A stretch of DNA of 64,000 bases from NCBI RefSeq assembly GCF_014697195.1, contig NZ_JACJRJ010000004.1:62001-126000 (forward strand). Reading direction: 5' to 3'. Under the pieces are notes generated by a model. It ran no database searches, had not been told where the DNA came from, and was given only the letters and a program-made list of their open reading frames with translations. The DNA is from Cylindrospermum sp. FACHB-282. Its GTDB lineage: Bacteria > Cyanobacteriota > Cyanobacteriia > Cyanobacteriales > Nostocaceae. Of this stretch, positions 9,474-19,447 are shown piece by piece (the first letter of the stretch is position 1; each line of letters opens with the position of its first letter). The translations under genes were made by a program, and so were the position numbers.

Positions 9474-9934
9474 GATTTCACCTTATTATCATTAAAAGCT
9501 GCTGCTAACTCAGAACTACTAATAGCTATAGAACTTTCACGCCATTCATGAATAATTGCATCTATCAAATCCCAAGCATGATTAGAAGTATCAGTTAAGC
9601 GAAAAGCCTCACTCACCTCTTGAATAAAATCTTGCAAATCATCTGCATCAAATACCCGCAACCAGCCATAAGGATGCTCATAACCAATTTCTTGTCCCAA
9701 CAACAAGCGAAACGCAACCGATAACACCTCAAAAACAACCTTACTTTGTGCTACACCCTTCACAAGATAAGCTACATCCTCACGACGCAACAGCGCAAAA
9801 GATTGATCATTTCTAGTAATAGTAATTGGACGTTCACAAGCTTTATCTAAAACCTTCCCAGGTTGACGATTTAACTCAGTGGCTGTAACTAACTCATCTG
9901 AGTAAGCATTGGTAAAAATTGCAATTGACATCAT
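9470..9934 (-). CDS. Protein with Phd-like N-terminus and unknown C-terminal domain
   Basis: 154 residues. The first about 60 resemble a Phd/YefM antitoxin (VTATELNRQPGKVLDKACER then PITITRNDQSFALLRREDVAYL). Residues 60-154 are not toxin-like in any way I recognise and are rich in acidic and aromatic residues. It overlaps the ParD-like gene by 4 bp. A perfect 18-bp palindrome 43 bp upstream of the start may be its own operator. Confidence 0.65.
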   Translation of the reverse strand: MMSIAIFTNAYSDELVTATELNRQPGKVLDKACERPITITRNDQSFALLRREDVAYLVKGVAQSKVVFEVLSVAFRLLLGQEIGYEHPYGWLRVFDADDLQDFIQEVSEAFRLTDTSNHAWDLIDAIIHEWRESSIAISSSELAAAFNDNKVKS

Positions 9935-9976
9935 GTTTACGTTTTCTGGAAACGCTGATTTAATCTAAAACACTAT

Positions 9977-9994
9977 TACGTATAATTATACGTA
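9977..9994. promoter_or_regulatory. 18-bp perfect palindrome, candidate operator of the Phd/ParD operon
   Basis: TACGTATAATTATACGTA reads the same on both strands and lies 43-60 bp upstream of the Phd-like gene. Antitoxins of this kind usually repress their own operon through such palindromes, so operator function is a reasonable inference. Confidence 0.5.
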
Positions 9995-10363
9995 TTCTTT
10001 ATCTGTCAATAAACAACATTGCCCAAGTCCTGTTTTCCGCTCTCTTACTCTGCGTTCTCTGCGCCTGGAGCCTGAGACAAAAATATTTATCCCAAACCTC
10101 TCTGCAAAAACTTAAACATCTCAAATTGATATACTAGAAATATGAAACTATCCACAGTAACATCAGGCTTTATTTAACTTAATTTTTATGAGAGCGTACC
10201 TATGCTAACTAGTTAATTTATATTAAAATCTTTATTAAGAATTGACTCTAAACAAAGAGTCATGAGAATAAACCATACAAGTTTATAGAGTTAATGTAAA
10301 TATTTTTTTCCAGACAAAATTAGTTAATTAAGTAATTCAATTTAGAAACGAAGTATTAAATCA
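9995..10363. other. Intergenic region before the histidine kinase
   Basis: About 370 bp. Near 10020-10080 it contains another CTCTGCG/CTGCGCC short tandem repeat. The rest is AT-rich with no ORF I can support. It should hold the promoter of the kinase gene. Confidence 0.4.
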
Positions 10364-11812
10364 ATGGAAATAGCACCTTTACCCCCCAACGAAACGGATA
10401 GGCTAAAAGCACTAGATAGTTATAAAATTCTTGATACTGCAGCGGAAAAGGGGTTTGATGATCTAACTGCCCTAGCCGCGTATATTTGCGGTACTCCCAT
10501 TGCCCTAGTTAGCTTAGTGGATGCAAATCGGCAATGGTTCAAATCAAGATTCGGCATAGAAGCAACAGAGACCCCTAAAGAGTTGGCTTTCTGCGCTCAT
10601 GCTATTTTGCAACCGGATGAGCCGCTGATTATTACAAATGCACTTGAAGATGAGCGGTTTGTTGATAATCCATTGGTAATTTCTGGCCCGAATATTCGCT
10701 TTTATGCAGGAACACCTCTAGTGACAGCGGATGGTTTTGCCCTCGGTACTCTATGCGCGATTGACACTATTCCCCGTAATCTCAGCCCAGAACAAATTGA
10801 AGCGCTACGGAGGTTAGGTCGCCAAGTACTTTCACAAATGGAGCTAAGAATTAATTTAGTTAATTTAGAAAACAATATTATCCAACGTCAGCAAGTGGAA
10901 GAGGATTTACGCCGCAGTAATCAGAATCTTGCCCACACTCTACAGAAGTTAAAATACACTCAAGCAAAACTGATTCATGGGGAGAAAATGTCCAGTTTAG
11001 GACAGCTAGTTGCTGGCATTGCCCATGAAATTAATAATCCTATCAATTTTATTTATGGCAATCTCAACCATGTTGGTGATAATATTCAAGATTTGCTTGA
11101 GTTAGTACATCTTTACCGACAAAATTATCCCGAACCGGATTCTGATATTAAAGAAAAATCTGAAGCTATTGATTTTCCCTTTCTAGCTGAAGACCTTTCC
11201 AAAATCTTATCTTCTATGAAAGTGGGTACTAATCGCATCCGGCAAATTGTGCTGTCTTTGCGTAATTTTTCCCGGTTAGATGAAGCTGAAAAAAAATCTG
11301 TGGATATCCATACAGGTATTGATAGTGCGCTATTAATTTTGCAGCATCGACTGGAGGCTAAAGGATTGCATTCTGGTATTCAAGTTATTAAACAGTATGG
11401 CAACCTCCCTTTGGTGGACTGCTTTCCTGGACACTTAAACCAAGTTTTTATGAATATCTTGCTCAATGCTATTGATGCTCTAGAGGATTCATTAATTAAC
11501 AAATCTGACTTGAAAATTCGGATTCGTACTGTATATTCTCGCTCTGGCTATGTTGTGGTGCGGATTGCTGATAATGGATTGGGTATTCCCGAATCTATCC
11601 GTAAACGGATATTTGACCCGTTTTTTACGACTAAGCCAATAGGAAAGGGTACAGGTTTAGGACTTTCTATCAGCTATCAAATTGTGGTTAATAAGCATGG
11701 TGGTGTGTTGAAGTATTTATCAAAGCTGGGGAAAGGTACGGAGTTTTGGATTGAAATTCCTTGCGAGAAAGAAACCAAAGCCCCAACGTCCTTGCCGACG
11801 CTTTTAATCTGA
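10364..11812 (+). CDS. GAF-domain sensor histidine kinase
   Basis: Soluble two-component sensor kinase of 482 residues. A GAF domain spans about 25-165 and could bind a small ligand or chromophore. A coiled-coil linker covers about 165-208. The HisKA domain has the H box at His221 ([13 protein letters not shown]). The ATPase domain has the N box ([15 protein letters not shown]), the G1 box (IADNGLGIP) and the F/G2 boxes ([20 protein letters not shown]). There is no transmembrane segment. The Cys-containing stretch of GAF is not a clear bilin-type motif. No response regulator is next to it, so it is an orphan kinase. Confidence 0.93.
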   Translation: MEIAPLPPNETDRLKALDSYKILDTAAEKGFDDLTALAAYICGTPIALVSLVDANRQWFKSRFGIEATETPKELAFCAHAILQPDEPLIITNALEDERFVDNPLVISGPNIRFYAGTPLVTADGFALGTLCAIDTIPRNLSPEQIEALRRLGRQVLSQMELRINLVNLENNIIQRQQVEEDLRRSNQNLAHTLQKLKYTQAKLIHGEKMSSLGQLVAGIAHEINNPINFIYGNLNHVGDNIQDLLELVHLYRQNYPEPDSDIKEKSEAIDFPFLAEDLSKILSSMKVGTNRIRQIVLSLRNFSRLDEAEKKSVDIHTGIDSALLILQHRLEAKGLHSGIQVIKQYGNLPLVDCFPGHLNQVFMNILLNAIDALEDSLINKSDLKIRIRTVYSRSGYVVVRIADNGLGIPESIRKRIFDPFFTTKPIGKGTGLGLSISYQIVVNKHGGVLKYLSKLGKGTEFWIEIPCEKETKAPTSLPTLLI

Positions 11813-11918
11813 AAAAACTAGTATTGACATAACTTCGGTGACTATAGGGATATTGTAATGCGATCGCCTTTGGCCCTGCGCTCCGCGCGATCGCTCTTTG
11901 AGCGGGCCGAGTGCCCAT

Positions 11919-12010
11919 CGCACCCTAGCCAAAATTTCTAATCCTTCCTCCCCCATTCCCTGGAAGCCGTAGGGAGACGTGGGGGGTTTGTAGACACCAC
12001 CACGCAAAGC
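11919..12010 (-). pseudogene. DAHP synthase (AroF-type) gene fragment
   Basis: The minus strand reads [20 protein letters not shown] followed by EGLEILARV, the highly conserved stretch of 3-deoxy-7-phosphoheptulonate synthase, the first step of the shikimate pathway. Only about 30 residues remain. On both sides the reading turns into unrelated repeat DNA rich in HIP1 sites. It is a gene ghost embedded in repeats, not a functional enzyme. Confidence 0.7.
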
Positions 12011-12484
12011 TTGTACAGACGCAGCAGCCAGCCTCTGGGCTACTGTCTCCAGAGGTGGTTCTGCGGTTCCCTGGGCGGTTTCCATCAAGAAACTCGATTC
12101 ACTCCCAGTGAACCACCCTAAACCAAAAATAAAAGTAGGATCTGCTGCTGAACATTTTTGGGGCGCTGTGCTAGAAAAGTTTATCCAGACCTTAATTAAG
12201 GTTTATTAACAAAAATATTCAGCGGTGTCAATACACCCACAACAGCAAAAAAAAAACGATAGACTCATTAAAAATATGAAAATTGAAACTTGTTACTAAA
12301 TTTGCGTAGACTAAAGAAAGCAAGTTGTTGTCAAACAGAGCCAGAGTTATATTCACTTTACAAGTATCGTTAGGTAATTGGTAAAGGGAAGGATATGAAG
12401 ATGAATTGTGAAATAGCTGACAATTCATAATTTTATCCAAATCATTATTGAACCGATTAACTTGTTAGAAGTACGAGTTTTATT
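12011..12484. other. Intergenic region with repeats
   Basis: Apart from the DAHP synthase fragment just before it, this region is AT-rich and shows no supportable ORF. It should contain the promoter of the gene at 12485. Confidence 0.4.
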
Positions 12485-12976
12485 ATGCCCATATCCAAAA
12501 TTTTAGCCACGCCTCTCGACAATCATGGAGTTTACTCCTGCCCAGTTTGTCGGGTTGGAAAAATTTCCTCTATGCCATTGATGGAGGCTATGTCTTGTGA
12601 CTTTTGCCAAGAGATTTTTACCGTAAATCTAGAACAACAGCAAATCAAGCTACCTTCTAGACAACCTCCCTTGATTTGGCGTTGGACTGGCTTTAATTGG
12701 ACAGAAGCCCAATTGGAAGGAGTAGAGTTAGGTTGGGGCTATGGGCTAGCAGCAATTGCTTTTATCCTCCTTCCTACTACTTTAATTGGCGTAACAGCTT
12801 ATTATTTTCCGCCAACTGCCAATGCACCCATTACCTGGATACCTTATATCTGGACAGGACTTACTTTTTCGTCGCATTTAGCAATTATTATTTGGGTAAT
12901 AATTGAAATTTATCAAATTCCAGTTGCAGCATATTTGCGAGCAATAACTCGATGGAGAAGTGGCTTAATCAGGTGA
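12485..12976 (+). CDS. Small zinc-ribbon membrane protein of unknown function
   Basis: 163 residues. The N-terminus carries two Cys pairs (SCPVC at 18-22 and CDFC about 20 residues later), typical of a zinc ribbon. Two hydrophobic helices follow (about 85-108 and 122-145), and the protein ends with a basic cytosolic tail (RAITRWRSGLIR). This suggests an inner-membrane protein with a cytoplasmic zinc-binding head. Function unknown; it stands alone. Confidence 0.75.
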   Translation: MPISKILATPLDNHGVYSCPVCRVGKISSMPLMEAMSCDFCQEIFTVNLEQQQIKLPSRQPPLIWRWTGFNWTEAQLEGVELGWGYGLAAIAFILLPTTLIGVTAYYFPPTANAPITWIPYIWTGLTFSSHLAIIIWVIIEIYQIPVAAYLRAITRWRSGLIR

Positions 12977-13671
12977 TGACGATAATAATTAATCCATAAT
13001 TATCCCCAAAATCTAATTTTTTTCCAGCAGCTAATTTTGGAAATGTTTCAGTAAGACAAATATTAGCCGCTATCAAAGAATGAGAATAACGCCAGTAACC
13101 TGACGGTGGTGCAGTAGCTTTAAATAGAAGGGAATACCAAAAAATCAATTATCTTATTTCTTGCAGTGGGTGACGGCGTTCCACCTTTAGCGGAGCCATG
13201 GCCAAAGGGTTTTGTCCAGGACGTAAATTACCCCTAATAACCGTATATTTCAAGGTGGTATAGTATCTTTATGATGAGTAACATCAAGGTTTTGCCTGGA
13301 CATAGTTCACCCCTGTGAGTTGGTAGAATGCTTGGCGGAGATATCTCAAGCGCTTCTCAACTTGAAAAAACCGCTTGTTAAAATTTTTAGACTGAGTCCG
13401 AAGTAGAGAGCGATACAATATAGCTGTATAGGTGGCTGCGGTGATTCCGGTGGCAAAGTTTCAAAATCTTACTTAGCAATTAAGTATAAATTCTTACTAC
13501 TATTTAGTAATAAAAGCTATTTCTCAGCCAGCCAACTTGCTACGTTTTGGACAAATTACCTGAAAAAGATTTAACCTTAGCGGAAATTGCCGAATAAAAC
13601 AGAGATCATTGATTAAGCCGATAGATGGCTGGATCACTCATAATTAATTTGATTGTCCACCAAAACATTGT
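12977..13671. other. Long intergenic region with an imperfect direct repeat
   Basis: About 695 bp without a gene. Two related segments occur at 13207-13243 and 13287-13314 (GGTTTTGTCCAGGACGTAAA and GGTTTTGCCTGGACATAGTT, each followed by ACCCCT). A 16-codon in-frame tail at 13547-13597 (LDKLPEKDLTLAEIAE, then stop) looks like the end of a lost gene. Nothing else recognised. Confidence 0.4.
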
Positions 13672-14319
13672 ATGAGCGAGCTGGAGCGGTACTATAGAGT
13701 CTTGGAATTGGAGCCTGGGGCAACACTTGAAGAAGTTAACCAGGCTTATAAAGATTTAGTTTTTGTTTGGCATCCTGATCGCCTTCCCCAAGACAATGCC
13801 CGCTTACAACAGAAAGCACAAGCCAAGATCAAAGCAATTAATGAAGCTCGTGAAAAATTGCGTTCTTACAAATTAAAGCATCAAAGCACACATAGCTCAA
13901 CGCCCCCTGAGCAAAAAACATCACCACCAACACACGCCCCACCACCCAAGCAAAATCAAGACTTGAGTGGTAAAGACTACAGTCGGGCAAATTTGAGCAA
14001 TAAAGATTTATCTGGCAGAAACCTGAGTTATGCCAACTTGAGAGGTGCAAATCTCAGCGATACTTTTATGCACAAAGTTAATCTTAGAGGTGCGGATTTA
14101 TCAGAAGCAAATTTGTTTAGGGCTAATCTGCTTTTGGCTGACATGAGAGAAGCGAATTTGCGCTCTGCTAATTTGATTGGCGCGGATCTCAGTGGGGCTG
14201 ACTTGCGGGGGGCTGACTTTACGGGGGCGCGGATTCGTTCAGGCGATCGCCTGCTGGTGAAACTGATTGGAGCTAACTTGGCTGGAGCAATTATGCCCGA
14301 TGGCGTCATTCATCCGTGA
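13672..14319 (+). CDS. J-domain protein with pentapeptide repeats
   Basis: 215-residue fusion. Residues 1-65 form a DnaJ J domain with the Hsp70-activating HPD tripeptide at 34-36. Residues 66-95 are a Pro/Thr/His/Gln-rich linker. From about 100 to 205 there are pentapeptide repeats of the A(D/N)LxX type (ANLSN, KDLSG, RNLSY, ANLRG and so on) that would fold as a right-handed beta-helix. The J domain would recruit a DnaK protein, and the helix may bind a client. The zinc-finger and C-terminal domains of full DnaJ are absent. Soluble, no signal peptide. Confidence 0.92.
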   Translation: MSELERYYRVLELEPGATLEEVNQAYKDLVFVWHPDRLPQDNARLQQKAQAKIKAINEAREKLRSYKLKHQSTHSSTPPEQKTSPPTHAPPPKQNQDLSGKDYSRANLSNKDLSGRNLSYANLRGANLSDTFMHKVNLRGADLSEANLFRANLLLADMREANLRSANLIGADLSGADLRGADFTGARIRSGDRLLVKLIGANLAGAIMPDGVIHP

Positions 14320-14414
14320 ACTCAACCCTAGTTGGCAAAATGGCAAAAAAAACCGAGTTAGCGGTACCGGCAATATGCGAAACTTGGCAATATTACCTAA
14401 AAATTAGTTTCAAC

Positions 14415-14900
14415 ATGAGTAGCACAATATCTGACATCGCCGTCAAGACGATCAACGGTGAGGATAAGCAGCTAAACGAGTACACTGGCAAGGTACTCTT
14501 AATTGTGAATGTGGCTTCCTACTGCGGTTATACCCCTCAATATGAGGGACTAGAAAAGCTAAATCAGCAATATCGGCAAGCAGGGTTACGTATTTTAGGC
14601 TTTCCCTGCAATGATTTTGGAGCGCAAGAACCAGGAAGCAATGAAGAGATTATGCAATTCTGCACGAGCAAGTTTAGGGTTTCCTTTGAAATGTTTGATA
14701 AAGTTCATACTAAAGGTTCGCAGCAGCACCCCCTTTATGCTCGACTCACCAATGCAGTTGAGCCAACAGCCCCGGTTGCTTGGAACTTTGAAAAATTTTT
14801 AGTTAACAAGCATGGTCAAGTAATAGCTCGATTTAAAAGCAGCGTTCAGCCAGATTCACCAGAATTAATTGCCATAATTGAGAAAGAATTAGCAAAGTAG
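14415..14900 (+). CDS. Glutathione peroxidase family (thiol peroxidase)
   Basis: 161-residue enzyme reducing hydroperoxides. Cys37 (NVASYCGYT) replaces the selenocysteine of animal enzymes. GFPCNDFGAQEPGSNEEI and the WNFEKFLV motif supply the Gln, Trp and Asn of the catalytic tetrad and the second Cys. The ATG at 14415 gives the normal family length; an upstream GTG at 14316 would add 33 unrelated residues and overlap the J-domain gene. Cys-type homologues often take electrons from thioredoxin rather than glutathione. Confidence 0.92.
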   Translation: MSSTISDIAVKTINGEDKQLNEYTGKVLLIVNVASYCGYTPQYEGLEKLNQQYRQAGLRILGFPCNDFGAQEPGSNEEIMQFCTSKFRVSFEMFDKVHTKGSQQHPLYARLTNAVEPTAPVAWNFEKFLVNKHGQVIARFKSSVQPDSPELIAIIEKELAK

Positions 14901-15082
14901 TCACCCCCTAGGGGGAATTCAAAATTCAAAATACAAAATTCAAACATGGTTTATTTCATTTTGAAGTTTTAATTTAAAATTTTGAATTGAAGCGGAGCGA
15001 TAGTCATTAGTTGAAAATTATTGTACTATCGCCTCTTAAACCTGGGAAGTAAGTAATTTAATTTATTTGTGTCTGAATTATT

Positions 15083-15907
15083 ATGAATGTTGCAATCATT
15101 GGTTGTGGTTATGTTGGTTATACAGTTGCTAAATATTGGCAGCAAAATTTGAATCTTATTCTCAGTGCAACCACAACAACCCCTGAACGTGTCCCAGCAC
15201 TCCAAGCAGTAGCGCAAAAAGTTGTAGTCACTCAAGGAAATGACACAGAAGGTCTAAAATCTATTTTAGACAATCAAGACGTTGTACTGTTAAGCGTGGG
15301 TGCCAAAAGTGCCAATGCCTATGAAGAAACTTATCTGCACACTGCCAAAACTTTAGTTTCAGTCTTGCCGCAGTTTCCCCGTGTTAGCCAATTGATTTAT
15401 ACAGGCAGTTATTCGGTTTATGGAGATCGAAATGGTGTATGGGTAGATGAAGAAACACCGCTAGCACCGCCTAATGTTAATGCCCATATTCTCCGGAAAA
15501 CCGAGGAAATTTTGCTATCTGCAACTAGTGAAAATCTCCGCGTTTGTATCTTGCGTTTGGGGGGAATTTATGGCCCTGATAGGGAACTGGTGAAAATATT
15601 TGGTCGAGTTGCTGGTACAACCCGTCCTGGTAATGGTGAAGATATAACGAATTGGGTTCACTTGGATGATATTGTTGGTGCTATAGAATTTGCCCGCCAC
15701 CAACGTTTGCAAGGTATTTATAACTTGGTGGATGATGCACATCTCACCAGTAGAGAATTACTTGATACTGTGTTTACAAAACATAATTTACCCAATGTTA
15801 TCTGGGATACGAATAATCAAATTAACCGTCCATATAATACCTGGGTATCGAATCAAAAGCTAAAAGACGCAGGATACCAATTTATTCATCCTCAGATAAT
15901 TTTTTAG
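15083..15907 (+). CDS. NAD(P)-dependent epimerase/dehydratase-like SDR protein
   Basis: 274-residue extended-type SDR. The Rossmann motif IIGCGYVGYTVA is at residues 4-15. A catalytic-type Ser/Tyr pair lies near YTGSYSVYGDRNG, but the usual YxxxK is not clear here. The domain ends with NWVHLDDIVGAI and YNLVDD, as in the YeeZ/NAD-dependent epimerase group. The substrate is unknown. The gene is monocistronic, between the peroxidase and the peroxiredoxin gene. Confidence 0.82.
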   Translation: MNVAIIGCGYVGYTVAKYWQQNLNLILSATTTTPERVPALQAVAQKVVVTQGNDTEGLKSILDNQDVVLLSVGAKSANAYEETYLHTAKTLVSVLPQFPRVSQLIYTGSYSVYGDRNGVWVDEETPLAPPNVNAHILRKTEEILLSATSENLRVCILRLGGIYGPDRELVKIFGRVAGTTRPGNGEDITNWVHLDDIVGAIEFARHQRLQGIYNLVDDAHLTSRELLDTVFTKHNLPNVIWDTNNQINRPYNTWVSNQKLKDAGYQFIHPQIIF

Positions 15908-16122
15908 CAGATATATTAGAAGCTGGGAATTATGCAACCTTCCACTGTAGGTAACACACCAGATGCAACAGTATCTCCCACTCAGTTTTATACTTGGCAA
16001 AATTACCACTGTGCTTATGAAGTTCATCAATGAAATAAAATAAATAAACTTAGCCGACTGGCATTCAGAACAGTTATCGCGTCATAGTGAAACTGGATTG
16101 ATTTCTTCAGGAGCTAAATTTT

Positions 16123-16860
16123 ATGTTATCGAATCGTCGTGGGCAAAGAGTGCCTAATGTCAACTTCCGCACTCGTCAAAATGACAAGTGGGTAGATGTG
16201 ACAACTGATGAGCTATTTGCTGATAAAACAGTTGTTGTTTTCTCCTTACCAGGTGCTTTCACTCCCACTTGTTCCTCAACTCATCTCCCTGGTTACAATG
16301 AACTGGCGAATGTTTTTAAAGAAAATGGCGTCAATGACATTATCTGTATTTCTGTTAATGATGCCTTTGTGATGAATGAATGGGCAAAAAGTCAGGAAGC
16401 AGGAAATATCACCCTCATTCCCGATGGTAATGGTGAATTTACCGAAGGTATGGGAATGTTGGTGGATAAGTCAGATTTGGGCTTTGGTAAGCGATCATGG
16501 CGCTATTCTATGCTGGTGAGGGACAGTGTAGTTGTTAATATGTTCATTGAACCAGAAGAGCCAGGAGACCCCTTTAAGGTATCCGATGCCGAAACTATGC
16601 TCAAATTTATTAACCCCGCAGCAGTTAAGCCTAAACTAGTTTCCCTGTTTACCAAAGTGGGTTGTCCTTTCTGTGCCCGTGCTAAGGCTTTGCTGAAAGA
16701 ACGTGGCATAGATTACGAAGAAATAGTTTTGGGTAAGGATGTGACTACACGCTCTTTACGGGCGGTTACAGGCGCGACTACAGTGCCCCAAGTATTCATC
16801 GATGGTCAATTAATTGGTGGTTCTGAAGCCTTAACAACCTATCTTGCTGCTCAAAAATAA
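16123..16860 (+). CDS. Peroxiredoxin-glutaredoxin fusion (Prx5-Grx)
   Basis: 245-residue two-domain peroxidase. The Prx5-type domain (1-165) has the peroxidatic Cys50 in [12 protein letters not shown]. The glutaredoxin domain (about 172-245) has the active site C181-P-F-C184 and the TVPQVFIDG motif. The Grx domain would regenerate the peroxidase with glutathione. A GGAG ribosome site lies upstream of the ATG. Such hybrids are known in cyanobacteria and some pathogens. Three redox genes lie within 3 kb. Confidence 0.93.
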   Translation: MLSNRRGQRVPNVNFRTRQNDKWVDVTTDELFADKTVVVFSLPGAFTPTCSSTHLPGYNELANVFKENGVNDIICISVNDAFVMNEWAKSQEAGNITLIPDGNGEFTEGMGMLVDKSDLGFGKRSWRYSMLVRDSVVVNMFIEPEEPGDPFKVSDAETMLKFINPAAVKPKLVSLFTKVGCPFCARAKALLKERGIDYEEIVLGKDVTTRSLRAVTGATTVPQVFIDGQLIGGSEALTTYLAAQK

Positions 16861-16911
16861 GTGTTGATTTAACGGAACCTCACCCTGGTTCTGCGGTGCA
16901 AAACCTGTCCC

Positions 16912-16934
16912 TCTCCTTCACAAGGAGAGGGATA
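16912..16934. repeat. Hairpin between convergent genes, 10-bp arms
   Basis: CCCTCTCCTT and AAGGAGAGGG are separated by CAC. It lies 50 bp after the Prx-Grx stop and 25 bp after the ureC stop (on the other strand). It resembles a common dispersed Nostoc palindrome; with no T run it is only a weak terminator candidate. Confidence 0.55.
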
Positions 16935-16958
16935 TTCCTGAGAATCTGTTGAAATCGC

Positions 16959-18710
16959 TTAAAACAAGAAATAACGTTGGGCCATGGGTAAATAGCTAGC
17001 AGGTTCACAGGTGATCAATTTTCCTTCCACCCTGACTTCATAAGTCTCTGCATCGACTTCAATTAGTGGGGTAGCGTCATTGTGTTTCATATCTGCTTTC
17101 CTGACATTGCGTGTATGAGCAACTGCCTCTGTACGAGTAGTTAAGCCAAGATGTTTAGGGACTTCCCGATTCAAAGCTTCTTGAGAGACAAAAGTAATTG
17201 AAGTTGCCCCAATTGCCCCACCAAAAGAGCCAAACATCGGACGCATATAAACGGGTTCGGGGGTGGAGATACTGGCGTTGGGATCGCCCATTTGCCCCCA
17301 AGCTATCATTCCTCCTTTAATCACAAGCTCTGGCTTGACTCCAAAAAAGGCGGGTTTCCACAGACACAAATCGGCTAACTTCCCAACTTCAATAGAACCG
17401 ACATGGTTGGCAATTCCATGTGCGATCGCCGGGTTAATGGTGTATTTAGCGATGTAGCGCTTGGCTCTCAAGTTATCGTTATTTGCACCATCATCCGTCA
17501 GGGGGCCTCTTTGGAGTTTCATCTTATGGGCAGTTTGCCAAGTGCGAATAATCACTTCCCCGACTCTGCCCATTGCCTGGGAATCAGAAGACATGATGCT
17601 AATGACGCCCATATCCTGCAAAATATCCTCAGCGGCGATTGTTTGGGGGCGTATTCTCGAATCGGCAAATTTGACATCTTCCTCAATATTCGGGTCAAGG
17701 TGATGGCACACCATCAACATATCTTTGTGTTCTGCCAGGGTGTTAATGGTGTAGGGACGGGTGGGATTCGTCGAAGCGGGTAGAACGTAATTATAACTAC
17801 AAACTCTGAGAATATCCGGGGCATGACCGCCGCCAGCGCCTTCGGTATGGAAGGTGTGAATCACACGTTCTTTAAAAGCTTTAATGGTGTCTTCGACAAA
17901 TCCGGCTTCGTTGAGGGTGTCGGTGTGAATCGCTACCTGGACGTCATAATCCTCGGCTACAGTCAGGCAGTTATCAATAGCAGCTGGAGTAGATCCCCAA
18001 TCTTCATGTAGCTTTAAACCCATAGCACCAGCGGCAATCTGTTCGATTAAGCCTTCGGGTTTGCTGGTATTGCCTTTACCAAGGAAACCAATATTCATTG
18101 GGAAGGCGTCGGCGGCTTGTAACATCCGGTGAATGTTCCAAGGGCCAGGGGTGCAAGTGGTGGCGGTAGTTCCAGCGGCTGGGCCTGTACCACCACCAAT
18201 CATGGTTGTAGTTCCAGAGGCGATCGCAGTTTCGATTTGCTGGGGACAAATAAAGTGAATATGGGTATCAATGGCCCCGGCTGTGACAATTCTGCCTTCT
18301 CCCGCTATCACTTCGGTGCCTGGGCCAATGATGATATCTACGCCGTCTTGGGTGTAGGGATTGCCGGCTTTGCCAATTTTGAATATTCTGCCGTTTCTAA
18401 TGCCAATATCGGCTTTGACAATGCCCCACCAGTCAAGAATCAAGGCGTTGGTAATCACTACATCTACTGCTTGGTTGACACCATCGGCAATATTGGCAGC
18501 ATTCCCTAAGATATCGGTGCCATTGATTAAGGGAGACTGTCCCATACCATCGCGAATCACCTTACCGCCACCAAATTTAACTTCTTCGCCGTAGGTGGTG
18601 AAGTCTTGTTCTACTTCAATAAATAACTCTGTATCTGCAAGCCGAACGCGATCGCCAACGGTAGGGCCAAACATGGCTGCATAGTTCCGTCGATTCATCC
18701 GATAGCTCAT
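16959..18710 (-). CDS. ureC: Urease alpha (large catalytic) subunit
   Basis: Catalytic subunit of nickel urease, which splits urea into ammonia and carbamate. The 583-residue protein is slightly longer than the usual 567-572. Nickel ligands are visible: H150-x-H152 (DTHIHF), the lysine that becomes carbamylated at 233 (GLKLHEDWG), His262 (IHTDTL), His288 (HTFHTE), and the active-site MVCHHLD at 334-339. An AGGAGG site precedes the ATG. It is the last gene of the ureABGDEFC cluster, 38 bp after ureF. Assembly requires UreDEFG, all present. Confidence 0.98.
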   Translation of the reverse strand: MSYRMNRRNYAAMFGPTVGDRVRLADTELFIEVEQDFTTYGEEVKFGGGKVIRDGMGQSPLINGTDILGNAANIADGVNQAVDVVITNALILDWWGIVKADIGIRNGRIFKIGKAGNPYTQDGVDIIIGPGTEVIAGEGRIVTAGAIDTHIHFICPQQIETAIASGTTTMIGGGTGPAAGTTATTCTPGPWNIHRMLQAADAFPMNIGFLGKGNTSKPEGLIEQIAAGAMGLKLHEDWGSTPAAIDNCLTVAEDYDVQVAIHTDTLNEAGFVEDTIKAFKERVIHTFHTEGAGGGHAPDILRVCSYNYVLPASTNPTRPYTINTLAEHKDMLMVCHHLDPNIEEDVKFADSRIRPQTIAAEDILQDMGVISIMSSDSQAMGRVGEVIIRTWQTAHKMKLQRGPLTDDGANNDNLRAKRYIAKYTINPAIAHGIANHVGSIEVGKLADLCLWKPAFFGVKPELVIKGGMIAWGQMGDPNASISTPEPVYMRPMFGSFGGAIGATSITFVSQEALNREVPKHLGLTTRTEAVAHTRNVRKADMKHNDATPLIEVDAETYEVRVEGKLITCEPASYLPMAQRYFLF

Positions 18711-18748
18711 ATTTTTTCCTCCTCAACAAGTTAAAAAATTGCAAAATA

Positions 18749-19447
18749 CTAACTGGCAAATAACCGATGATCCAGTTTTTGATGCCGCATTTGGGCAATA
18801 TCAATCGCCGGTGTACAAGACCACATTTGGTCTAAGCTCAAAGCAGCCGCCCTCAAGTAGGCTGCTTCAATGTCTGGTGCTAGCTGGAGCAGGACTTGTT
18901 GGGCTTGGAGGTGTCCGATAACGCTCAAGCGAATGGCCGCGCCCAATAAACCTGTCACAAAACTATGGAAAAAAGCTAGCACTGTATCCCGTTCTTCCAA
19001 TCCTGCTGCCCTAGCAACTACAGCAAATATAATCGGATGTAAGCAGTGGATTTTCCCTTCAGCCGCTTCTCGATTTAGGGTTTCTAATTGAGCATCTGGC
19101 CAAGTTGTACTAGCAACCATCAGCAAGGCGCGTCCGCTTTTACGCCCCGTTTCACGAGTTTTTTCGACTAAGTTTTGGGCAAATAGTTGAGCATCTGCCT
19201 CTCGCACTGCTTCTAAATCGGCGATAGCACTTCCTCGATAGGCATGGATTAAAGCCACCGCATCCGTGGGACTTACTTTGTTTTGCAACAGTAGTTGCAG
19301 AAAAATTTGTAAGTCTTTGGCATCGCGCAGTTGACCGAATTGCACCAAAGATTCTAGTCCGTGAGAGAGGGTATAAGAACCAGAGGGGAAAAAAGAATCG
19401 GACAATTGCATGAAAGCGAGTTGTTGACTAATTGCAGATTGACTCAT
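18749..19447 (-). CDS. ureF: Urease accessory protein UreF
   Basis: 232-residue helical chaperone that bridges UreD and UreG during nickel delivery. Seen in the sequence: [21 protein letters not shown] near the N-terminus, and [13 protein letters not shown]-type helices ([20 protein letters not shown]). Its ATG overlaps the ureE stop by 1 nt (TGATG), indicating translational coupling. Next downstream is ureC. Confidence 0.95.
   Translation of the reverse strand: MSQSAISQQLAFMQLSDSFFPSGSYTLSHGLESLVQFGQLRDAKDLQIFLQLLLQNKVSPTDAVALIHAYRGSAIADLEAVREADAQLFAQNLVEKTRETGRKSGRALLMVASTTWPDAQLETLNREAAEGKIHCLHPIIFAVVARAAGLEERDTVLAFFHSFVTGLLGAAIRLSVIGHLQAQQVLLQLAPDIEAAYLRAAALSLDQMWSCTPAIDIAQMRHQKLDHRLFAS

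Noticed and set aside
6242-10075. CRISPR-like array from the tandem CTTTGCG repeats
   Set aside because: The units are only 7-8 bp long with no spacers, and there are no cas genes. They are short tandem repeats.
11804-12088. A full 94-codon minus-strand gene
   Set aside because: Only the central 30 codons match a known protein (DAHP synthase). The rest is repeat DNA, so I call only the fragment.
14028-14309. Minus-strand ORF rich in Ser/Pro/Ala/Lys
   Set aside because: It is the mirror of the pentapeptide repeats of the J-domain protein; repetitive by origin.
17403-17783. Plus-strand ORFs within ureC
   Set aside because: They lie antisense to the conserved urease gene and show no family match.
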